Shown here one piece after another: positions 1 through 5,937 of a stretch of 8,921 nt of DNA. The number at the start of each line of letters is the position of its first letter. Within the stretch, counting starts at the first letter, position 1. A model generated the notes under the pieces. It was not told the origin of the DNA. It worked only from the letters and a program-made list of their open reading frames with translations, and ran no database searches. This DNA comes from Nitrospirota bacterium (GTDB taxonomy: Bacteria; UBA2233), in the NCBI GenBank assembly GCA_011620345.1, contig WOZJ01000060.1, positions 1-8,921 on the forward strand, in the 5' to 3' direction. The position numbers and the translations under genes were made by a program.

Positions 1-1040
1 TGCACGGCGGGGGCGGACTCGAGGGTGTCCGTTTCGATTTGAGCGAGAACACCGGCCCGCTTGGCCCCCCTGCCAAGGCGCTGCGCGTTTTGGAGCGCGC
101 AAGGGATTTGATCGGGAGGTATCCAAGCCCTTACCCGGGCCGGCTTGCACAAGCGCTTGCGGGCGCCTACGGCGTCCATTCGGAGTGCATTGTCGTCGGC
201 CCTGGCTCGTCAGATTTAATCTATCGGCTGTTTGCCTTCCTTGCGCCCAAAAAAACGCTCGTCGTCTCGCCAAACTTCGGCGAGTACCCATACGTGGCGG
301 AACGCTTCGGTAAAGAGCCCCCTTTGGCCTTTCCGCTCCTTGCCGAGCAGGGGTTTGCACTTGATTTTCAAAGGCTCCTGGGCGAGGCGAGCGGCGTGGA
401 ATGCGTGGTCCTTACGCACCCCAACAACCCTACGGGCGCGCTTGTGGACGTAGAAGGGCTCGAGCGTTTCTTAGAGGCCGTGGCTAAGTCGGCCTTGCCC
501 CCTTGGGTCGTCGTAGACGAGGCGTTCGTGGATTTTTGCCCGGAGGCTAGCGTAACGGGGCTTTTGGGGCGGTTTTCAAACCTGGTCATCCTTCGATCGT
601 TCACGAAATTCTACGCCGTGCCCGGTCTTCGCGTGGGCGCGCTTTTGGGTAGCGAACGGCTTGTTCGTGAGCTAAAGGCCCTCATGGCCCCCTGGCCGAT
701 GAACGCTATCGCGATCGAGGCCGCGCTGGCCGCGCTCGAAGACTTCGATTATCCCTTTCGGGTGAGGGTGTTCACGGAATGGACGCGAGGGCTCTACCAA
801 GGCGTGCTAGGAGCCATCGAAGGGGTCTTTGTAACCCCCAGCCGCGCAAATTACTTACTTTTGGAGATCCCGGCCGTTCAAGGAAGGCTGGATGTTTTCG
901 AAGCGGCGCTTAGAACCGAAGGGGTCCGGGCTCGCACCCGGCTTTGGGGGTTGGACGAGCGCTTCGTTCGCGTGGCGATCAAAGGAACAGACGCGCTAGG
1001 GGCGCTTGCCGCTGGTCTAGAAGGGTTCCTAAAGGCCTAA
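1..1040 (+). CDS. PLP-dependent aminotransferase, CobD/HisC-like (5' end outside window)
   Basis: This is a fold-type I PLP enzyme that resembles L-threonine-O-3-phosphate decarboxylase (CobD, cobalamin side-chain synthesis) more than histidinol-phosphate aminotransferase. A TTG at 39 could start a 333-residue protein. However, the frame is open to base 1 and reads HGGGGLEGVRFDLSENTGPLGPP, which matches the usual CobD N-terminus (HGG, then a D-S-x-N-x-x-PLGPP stretch). I therefore treat the gene as 5'-truncated by the window. Counting from the TTG, visible motifs are HPNNPTG at 127-133, the PLP-ring aspartate D160 in VVVDEAF, and the Schiff-base lysine K190 in SFTKFYAVPGLRVG. An RVAIKG motif near the end fits the carboxylate-binding arginine. 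It ends in TAA, 22 bp from the convergent radical SAM gene. The exact substrate is not settled, because HisC-type and other aminotransferases share this fold. No other cobalamin-synthesis gene is visible here. Confidence 0.85.
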   Translation, partial: HGGGGLEGVRFDLSENTGPLGPPAKALRVLERARDLIGRYPSPYPGRLAQALAGAYGVHSECIVVGPGSSDLIYRLFAFLAPKKTLVVSPNFGEYPYVAERFGKEPPLAFPLLAEQGFALDFQRLLGEASGVECVVLTHPNNPTGALVDVEGLERFLEAVAKSALPPWVVVDEAFVDFCPEASVTGLLGRFSNLVILRSFTKFYAVPGLRVGALLGSERLVRELKALMAPWPMNAIAIEAALAALEDFDYPFRVRVFTEWTRGLYQGVLGAIEGVFVTPSRANYLLLEIPAVQGRLDVFEAALRTEGVRARTRLWGLDERFVRVAIKGTDALGALAAGLEGFLKA

Positions 1041-1062
1041 GGACTCGACAACGGAACCCGCC

Positions 1063-2847
1063 CTAGAGCCTCGGGGCTCCCGAGGTATGGTCATAATCGC
1101 CGAAGGAGGCCTTGCCCACGCTTTCGGCCAAGCTTTTGAGGCTTTCGAAGGAAAGCCTGTCCCCTAGGGATTTTGAGAGCCGCTCTTTTTGGATAGAAAG
1201 CCTATTAAAGGCCCTCTTCGAGCAAAAAGCGAGCCCAGAGAGGTCCACGACGATTTTTTCCTGCGATTGCCTGGCCATTCGCGTAAGCCTTCTCATCAGG
1301 GCCTTTATGGCCCTTGTATCGAGCGCCCCGGACAGGCGCACGGTGAGGGTGCTTAAGGATTCCTCCCTAAAGGCATGGATGCGGAGGTAGCTTTTTGCCT
1401 CTTCGAGCGCCTTGGTACCCCTTGACTTGAGCAGCTGGAATTCTTGGCTCAAGACGGGCAAAAGGCCGTCTTTCTCCTTAATTCGAACCGTGGATTCGAG
1501 CTGTCCCAAGAGCTTGCCGGCCTGGCTGATACGGCCCTCCGGGCCTTTTTGGGCGACGTGATGAAACCCCCAGTTGACCGTATAGGCCCAGAGCGCACCG
1601 AGCGCGCTCTGGACGTTCGGCCTCCAGACGACGCGTCTTAGGATCGAGGGGTAGCTGTAGGTCTGGCGGTAGGCCCAGTGGAAGCCCTCCTCGAGCGTTT
1701 CGGGGGTTAAGATCTTGGGCCTGTAGACGACCTCGTAGCCGTTGTAGCGCTCCCAGTCTTGGTGCAGAAGCCGGCCTTCGGACTTCAGCCTCTCAAAGAG
1801 CTTCGTGCCCGGCAGGGGCGTAAGTATGTTGTAGTAGGCGATGTCGATACGGTTCTTCTTGACGAAGGAAACGGTCCGTTCGAACACGCCCTCGTCGTCG
1901 GAATCGAACCCGAAAATGAAGCTTCCGATCATGCGGAGCCCAGAGTCGTGGATCTTTTTGAACTCGTCTTCGTAGCTCATCGCGTGGTTGAACGACTTGT
2001 TCGCCGATTGGAGCGTTTCTTGGGAGAGCGATTCGATGCCCAAAAAGAGAGAAAAGCATCCGCTTTTGCGGGCCAGCTCGAGCAATTCTTTGTTGCGGGC
2101 GATCGTTGTCGAGGCTTGCCCCCCCCAGTGGATCTTGAGCGGGATGAGCGCCTCGAACAGCTCTTTGGCGTAACGGGGGTTGCCCACGATGTTGTCGTCG
2201 ATGAAGACGATGTTTTTTGCCTGCATGCGTTCGATTTCCTCGATGACCTCCCTTACGGGCCGCATGCGGAAGGTTCCGCCCGCAAAGGCCGTAACCGAGC
2301 AGAACTCGCAATCGAACGGACAGCCTCGGCTTGTCTCCACGCAGTTGACTGTCGCGTAAGCCTTGGAGTTCAGAAGGTCGCGCCTTGGGTGAGGGAGCCC
2401 TTCGAGCACGGGCTTTCTTTCGGCCCTGTAGAAAGGCTTTAGCGAGTCGGCGGCGACATCTCTAAGGAGCTCTTCCCAAACCCCTTCGGCCTCGCCGACG
2501 ACGACCGCGTCCACGTGCCGCTTTGCCTCTTCGGGCAGCATCGTGGCGTGTACGCCGCCCATGACGACGGGGATGCCACGAGCGCGAAAGTGCTTGGCGA
2601 GCTGGTAGGCCCTCGGGGCGTGCTGGGTCATCGCGGTAAGGCCGATGAGGTCCGCGTCCACGTTGAGGTCTAGCGTGTCGACGTTCTCGTCCGTGATGGT
2701 CACATCAAACTCGGGCGGTGTGAGCGCGGCGACCTGGGCGAGCGTGAGCCGACTAAACCAGAGGAGTCTTGTATCGATCTTCGAGGGTTTGAAGTAATGG
2801 CCTGGGTTGGCGGGGTCGATTAGGAGAATTTTGAGCCTTTTGGGCAT
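1063..2847 (-). CDS. B12-binding radical SAM protein with C-terminal STAS-like domain
   Basis: This 594-residue protein is predicted to be a cytosolic cobalamin-dependent radical SAM enzyme. Residues about 5-135 look like a B12-binding Rossmann domain (DADLIGLTAMTQHAPRA, then VVMGGVHATMLPEEA and VVVGEAEGVW), with no DxHxxG motif, as is usual in this class. Residues about 165-345 are the radical SAM barrel, with the [4Fe-4S] cysteines C176, C180 and C183 in SRGCPFDCEFC and the G-E-like FLGIES strand. Residues about 340-430 (PLPGTKLFERL, DWERYNGYEVVYRPK, EEGFHWAYRQTY) match the DUF4070-type extension found in such proteins. Residues about 495-580 add a STAS-like domain (VRLSGALD, then KIVVDLSGLAF). 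The substrate is unknown; methylation or another radical modification of a lipid, pigment or peptide is possible. ATG 2847 has an AAGGAT ribosome site about 8 bases upstream and a good promoter. The gene is divergent from mtaB and convergent with the aminotransferase. Confidence 0.9.
   Translation of the reverse strand: MPKRLKILLIDPANPGHYFKPSKIDTRLLWFSRLTLAQVAALTPPEFDVTITDENVDTLDLNVDADLIGLTAMTQHAPRAYQLAKHFRARGIPVVMGGVHATMLPEEAKRHVDAVVVGEAEGVWEELLRDVAADSLKPFYRAERKPVLEGLPHPRRDLLNSKAYATVNCVETSRGCPFDCEFCSVTAFAGGTFRMRPVREVIEEIERMQAKNIVFIDDNIVGNPRYAKELFEALIPLKIHWGGQASTTIARNKELLELARKSGCFSLFLGIESLSQETLQSANKSFNHAMSYEDEFKKIHDSGLRMIGSFIFGFDSDDEGVFERTVSFVKKNRIDIAYYNILTPLPGTKLFERLKSEGRLLHQDWERYNGYEVVYRPKILTPETLEEGFHWAYRQTYSYPSILRRVVWRPNVQSALGALWAYTVNWGFHHVAQKGPEGRISQAGKLLGQLESTVRIKEKDGLLPVLSQEFQLLKSRGTKALEEAKSYLRIHAFREESLSTLTVRLSGALDTRAIKALMRRLTRMARQSQEKIVVDLSGLAFCSKRAFNRLSIQKERLSKSLGDRLSFESLKSLAESVGKASFGDYDHTSGAPRL
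1069..1085. repeat. Short GC-rich inverted repeat at the convergent 3' ends
   Basis: CCTCGGG and CCCGAGG form a perfect 7-bp stem with a 3-base loop inside the last codons of the radical SAM gene, just past the aminotransferase stop. It lies where a bidirectional terminator would be expected. No run of T follows it in either direction, so a role in termination is only a possibility. Confidence 0.35.
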
Positions 2848-2884
2848 GATGGCCTATCCTTTGGATAGAAAAGAACTTCATTAT

Positions 2885-2914
2885 TTTATAGCACGGAAGA
2901 ATGCACGAAGTCAA
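2885..2914 (-). promoter_or_regulatory. Sigma-70-like promoter of the B12 radical SAM gene
   Basis: Read on the minus strand, TTGACT (2914-2909) is followed after 18 bases by TATAAA (2890-2885), with TGC directly before it as an extended -10. Transcription would start near 2878, giving a leader of about 30 bases before ATG 2847, with the AAGGAT ribosome site inside it. Confidence 0.65.
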
Positions 2915-2940
2915 CCGGCAGGCGCTCGAAAGGGCCGACA

Positions 2941-2961
2941 AAAGGCGACAAATTCGCCTTT
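2941..2961. repeat. Palindrome at the mtaB promoter, candidate operator
   Basis: AAAGGCGA (2941-2948) and TCGCCTTT (2954-2961) are perfect inverted 8-mers separated by five bases (CAAAT). The palindrome lies directly upstream of the extended -10 at 2963-2971, in the space where RNA polymerase would contact the -35/spacer region. A homodimeric regulator binding here would be expected to repress mtaB-rnc-era-der. No run of T follows it, so it does not look like a terminator. No regulator gene is visible in the window, and the sequence does not match an operator I can name. Confidence 0.5.
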
Positions 2962-2962
2962 G

Positions 2963-2971
2963 TGCTATGAT
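2963..2971 (+). promoter_or_regulatory. Extended -10 promoter of the mtaB operon
   Basis: TGC-TATGAT matches an extended -10 element with 5 of 6 consensus bases in the hexamer. No good -35 lies 15-18 bases upstream, which is typical of extended -10 promoters. A start near 2978 would give a purine-rich leader of about 30 bases to ATG 3009. The element covers the ATGs at 2967 and 2970, which would therefore lie outside the transcript, supporting 3009 as the mtaB start. Confidence 0.55.
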
Positions 2972-2994
2972 GAAGGAAAAAGAAAAAACATCCC

Positions 2995-3000
2995 GAGGAA
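2995..3000 (+). promoter_or_regulatory. Ribosome-binding site deciding the mtaB start
   Basis: GAGGAA lies eight bases before ATG 3009, the codon at which MtaB homology begins. The earlier in-frame ATGs at 2901, 2967 and 2970 lack a comparable site. Confidence 0.6.
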
Positions 3001-3008
3001 AGCCTTCG

Positions 3009-4322
3009 ATGCCCGTTCGCGTGATCACCCTAGGCTGCAAAGCCAACGCGTACGACAGCGTATGGATTGGGCGTGTGCTGGAGGATGCGGCGGCGGACGC
3101 GAAAGAAGTCGTCGTCTTGAACACCTGCAGCGTGACCAACCGCGCCGATTCCGACGCTAAAAAAACGCTCAGGCGCTTAAGGCGCGAAAACCCGATGGCC
3201 GTGCTCGTCGTTACGGGATGCATGGCCCAGTTGGCGCCTCAAGCTCTCCAAGCCGAAGGTCTCGCCGATTACATCGTGACTCCCCACGAGCTTAAGGGGT
3301 TCGTCGCTCAAGCTGGGATGCTCTCGCGCCGGCAAAAGCCAGAGGTGCACGTGGGCAACCCCTTCAAGCGTCCCTCTGGCATTGCCGAGGTATTCCTGCC
3401 GGAGCCCCGTCCGGGGCGATCGAGGCCTTTTTTGAAGGTGCAAGACGGGTGCGACGGGTTTTGCAGCTTTTGCGTCATCCCTTTTGCGAGGGGAAAGAGC
3501 CGCTCCAAGCCCTTAGAGCGCGTGCTCGAAGAGCTTAAAGCGCTAGCCTCGCTTGGCTACGAAGAGGTCGTCCTTACAGGAATCCGCCTGTCCGCCTACG
3601 GTAAGGATTTGGGGCTCGAAGACGGGCTTTTAACGCTCCTTCGTGCGATCGAAGAGCGCCCCGGCGGCGTTTCCCGCCTTCGGGTTTCCTCGCTCGAGCC
3701 GCACGACTTGACGGCGGGGTTTTTGAAGCATGTTCAGGAATCCAAGCTTCTTTGTCCGCATTATCCCATCGCGCTGCAAAGCGGCGACGATCACGTGCTC
3801 GAGGCCATGAGGCGCGGCTACGGCGTCGCGGCGTTCGAGCGGGTGGCCTCGTGGCTTTTTGAGCATATCCCGGACGTGCATCTTGGGCTGGATGTCATCG
3901 TCGGCTTTCCACAAGAGAGCCAGGAGGCGTTCCAAAGAACCTACGCATTGATCGAGCGCTACCCTTTTGCGCGCCTGCACGTGTTCCCGTTCTCGGCCAA
4001 GGAGGGAACGCCGGCCGCTAAGATGCCGGGTCAAATTCCGAGCGCCGTGGCAAGCGAGCGCGCGAGCGCGCTTCGTGAGCTCGATAGGCGAAAGCGCCTG
4101 GCCTTCGCCGATTCGCAGGTCGGCAAAGTGCGCGCGGCTATCTTGGAGCGCGCCGTTCCAAAAAACGGGAGAATCAAGCTCAAAACGGACAACTACCTGG
4201 ATGTTTGGGCAAAGCCCGTTGCGGGGCTAGAGCTTCGGCCTGGTAGGCTTTTGAGGGTTAAATTGGGGCCGCGCGATGGGCAGACGCTCTATGCGGAGCT
4301 TCACACTGAAAGCGGTCGATGA
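3009..4322 (+). CDS. mtaB: tRNA (N6-L-threonylcarbamoyladenosine(37)-C2)-methylthiotransferase MtaB
   Basis: This enzyme converts t6A to ms2t6A at position 37 of ANN-decoding tRNAs, using two [4Fe-4S] clusters and SAM. From ATG 3009 it is 437 residues. The N-terminal UPF0004 domain has cluster cysteines C10 (TLGCKAN), C40 (LNTCSVT) and C71 (TGCMAQ). The radical SAM domain has C148, C152 and C155 in DGCDGFCSFC. A C-terminal TRAM-like domain covers about 367-430, including GRIKLKTDNYLDV. The TLGCKANAYDS start and TGIRLSAYGKDLG loop fit MtaB/YqeV; MiaB and RimO have different motifs. The frame is open back to 2901, but that ATG lies in the divergent gene's promoter and the extra 36 residues have no family match, so I chose 3009. 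It is the first gene of the operon, and its TGA is 3 bp from rnc. All six cluster cysteines are present. Confidence 0.93.
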   Translation: MPVRVITLGCKANAYDSVWIGRVLEDAAADAKEVVVLNTCSVTNRADSDAKKTLRRLRRENPMAVLVVTGCMAQLAPQALQAEGLADYIVTPHELKGFVAQAGMLSRRQKPEVHVGNPFKRPSGIAEVFLPEPRPGRSRPFLKVQDGCDGFCSFCVIPFARGKSRSKPLERVLEELKALASLGYEEVVLTGIRLSAYGKDLGLEDGLLTLLRAIEERPGGVSRLRVSSLEPHDLTAGFLKHVQESKLLCPHYPIALQSGDDHVLEAMRRGYGVAAFERVASWLFEHIPDVHLGLDVIVGFPQESQEAFQRTYALIERYPFARLHVFPFSAKEGTPAAKMPGQIPSAVASERASALRELDRRKRLAFADSQVGKVRAAILERAVPKNGRIKLKTDNYLDVWAKPVAGLELRPGRLLRVKLGPRDGQTLYAELHTESGR

Positions 4323-4325
4323 ACG

Positions 4326-5030
4326 ATGGAAAACCCGCAGCCTGGCCCAATAGAGGCGTTTCAAGGGCAGGTTCGAGCGTTGATGCAAAAAGAGTGTTTG
4401 GTCCAGCGCTCGTTCGTACACCCATCGTATGCGAACGAGCGCAACCTGGAGCCCCAGGAGAGCTACGAAAGGCTCGAGTACTTGGGCGATGCGCTCCTTA
4501 CGGCGGTGGTGTCGGAGTATTTGTTCTTGCACTTCGGGCGGTTGAACGAGGGCGCGCTTACGATGATCCGGGCCGGGCTCGTGAACGAGGGGTCGCTGGC
4601 AGGGCTTGCCAGGGCTCTTGGGCTCGACCGCCTGGTGCTTCTTGGAAGGGGCGAAGAGCGCTCGGGAGGGCGTCAGAAGCCCTCCATCCTCTGCGACGTG
4701 TTCGAAGCGCTCGTGGGGGCGTTGTTTTTAGAGCTTGGCTACGATAAGCTAAAAGATCTGCTTTTACCATTGTTCGATGCGAAGGCCCAAGCGCTCGTTT
4801 CTTTGGCCGAGGCCAAGGACGAAAAGTCCCAGCTTCAAGAGCTTACCCATGCCCTTTGCAAGGAAGCCCCCGTCTATAAAGAGGCGGAAGAGAGCGGAGA
4901 GTTCCTTGTCCGGGTGTTCTTGAGGGGGAGGCTTTTGGGGGAAGGGAGGGCGGCAAACAAAAAGGAGGCCTCGCGGCGTGCCGCGAGGGTGGCGCTCTCC
5001 AAGCTCAAGGAAGGTGCCGATGCCTACTAA
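4326..5030 (+). CDS. rnc: Ribonuclease III
   Basis: This is a double-strand-specific endoribonuclease that processes 30S rRNA precursors and structured mRNAs in the cytoplasm. At 234 residues it has normal length for the family. The RNase III domain (about 10-160) carries the signature YERLEYLGDALL with E48, E51 and D55, and the second metal-binding pair D124 and E127 in CDVFEALVGALFLE. These correspond to E38, E41, D45, D114 and E117 of the E. coli enzyme, so catalysis should be intact. The dsRNA-binding domain covers about 166-229 (KSQLQELTHAL through ANKKEASRRAARVAL). The start is 3 bp after the mtaB stop, with no strong ribosome site, so translation is probably coupled to mtaB. The 3' end overlaps era by 11 bp. 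RNase III often cleaves its own operon's leader; I found no obvious long leader stem here beyond the promoter palindrome. Confidence 0.96.
   Translation: MENPQPGPIEAFQGQVRALMQKECLVQRSFVHPSYANERNLEPQESYERLEYLGDALLTAVVSEYLFLHFGRLNEGALTMIRAGLVNEGSLAGLARALGLDRLVLLGRGEERSGGRQKPSILCDVFEALVGALFLELGYDKLKDLLLPLFDAKAQALVSLAEAKDEKSQLQELTHALCKEAPVYKEAEESGEFLVRVFLRGRLLGEGRAANKKEASRRAARVALSKLKEGADAY
5007..5014 (+). promoter_or_regulatory. Ribosome-binding site deciding the era start
   Basis: AAGGAAGG ends five bases before ATG 5020. It identifies 5020, not the upstream in-frame ATG at 4978, as the era start. It lies inside the final codons of rnc. Confidence 0.65.
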
Positions 5031-5937
5031 ATCCGGGTTCGTTGCGGTGCTTGGAAGGCCGAACGTCGGGAAGTCAACGCTCGTGAACGCGCTTATCCAT
5101 GCCAAGGTGGCGGTCGTTTCGGAAAAGCCCCAGACGACATGGTTCAACGTCCGGGGCATCTTGACCGAGGACGACGTGCAAATCGTGCTGATCGACACCC
5201 CGGGCTTGCACGAGAGCGAAAAGCTCCTCAACCGGTGCATGACCAGTCAATCGCTCGAGGCGCTCAAAGAGGCCGACGCCTACATATACGTCATGGAGCC
5301 GGACGCCGCCAAAATCGTGCAAGACTATCCTTGGTTCGAGCGTCTTCGCAAGGCCTCCAAGCCTGGCGTTGGCGTGGTGAACAAGATCGAGAGGCTCGGA
5401 GCGAACGAGCGTAACGCAGTACTCGGGGGTGTCCAAGGCGTAGCGCCTTTTTTAAGGGTTCTTGGAGTGAGCGCTCTGACGGCCGAGGGGTTGGCCGCAC
5501 TCGTTTTGGAGCTTAAAGGGCTTCTCCGAGAAGGCGAGTGGCTCTACGATGCCGAGTTGATTTCGGACAGCCCCGTACGGTTCCTGGCCAAGGAGTTCAT
5601 CAAGGAAAAACTTTTTAAAGAGCTAAAAGACGAGCTTCCGTACGAAACGGCGGTCGTCGTGGCCCACTGGGTCGAGGGGCCGGAGGATCCCGTGGAAATA
5701 TCGGCGGAGATCTGGGTGAACCGGGAGTCGCAAAAGCCCATCGTCATCGGCAAGGGCGGGGAGATGATCAAACGCATCGGGACAAAGGCGAGGCTCGAAA
5801 TCGAGGAGCTAATCGGCAGGCACGTCTACCTTTCTTTGCACGTGAAGGTCAAACCGCACTGGATGAAGGCCGAGGGGTTGCTTAAACAGGCAGGATTTCC
5901 CCACGTTCCCGCCCAAGACAGAAAGGAGGGCCGATGA
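5020..5937 (+). CDS. era: GTPase Era
   Basis: Era is an essential GTPase that binds 16S rRNA near its 3' end and acts as a checkpoint in 30S subunit assembly. From ATG 5020 it is 305 residues, close to the usual 300. The GTPase domain shows G1 GRPNVGKS (12-19), the G2 region PQTT (37-40), G3 DTPG (59-62) and G5 SAL (151-153). The G4 motif reads NKIE (121-124) where NKxD is expected. The C-terminal KH domain contains the GKGG loop (244-247) and ends with the typical HVKVKPHW segment. An open frame extends to ATG 4978, but those 14 residues are unlike Era N-termini and a ribosome site fits 5020. It overlaps rnc by 11 bp and abuts der, so all three are probably co-translated. Identity is secure, although nucleotide affinity may be altered by the G4 change. 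Confidence 0.96.
   Translation: MPTKSGFVAVLGRPNVGKSTLVNALIHAKVAVVSEKPQTTWFNVRGILTEDDVQIVLIDTPGLHESEKLLNRCMTSQSLEALKEADAYIYVMEPDAAKIVQDYPWFERLRKASKPGVGVVNKIERLGANERNAVLGGVQGVAPFLRVLGVSALTAEGLAALVLELKGLLREGEWLYDAELISDSPVRFLAKEFIKEKLFKELKDELPYETAVVVAHWVEGPEDPVEISAEIWVNRESQKPIVIGKGGEMIKRIGTKARLEIEELIGRHVYLSLHVKVKPHWMKAEGLLKQAGFPHVPAQDRKEGR

Noticed and set aside
1759-2442. A 227-codon plus-strand open frame inside the radical SAM gene
   Set aside because: It is antisense to the well-supported B12/radical SAM domains, lacks a recognisable domain, and is expected by chance in GC-rich coding DNA.
2901-3008. In-frame upstream starts for MtaB at 2901, 2967 and 2970
   Set aside because: The ATG at 2901 lies in the divergent gene's promoter, those at 2967 and 2970 overlap the extended -10, none has a good ribosome site, and the added residues are unlike MtaB N-termini.
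4978-5019. Longer Era N-terminus from ATG 4978
   Set aside because: The 14 extra residues are an out-of-frame reading of the RNase III dsRNA-binding domain, and the ribosome site fits ATG 5020.
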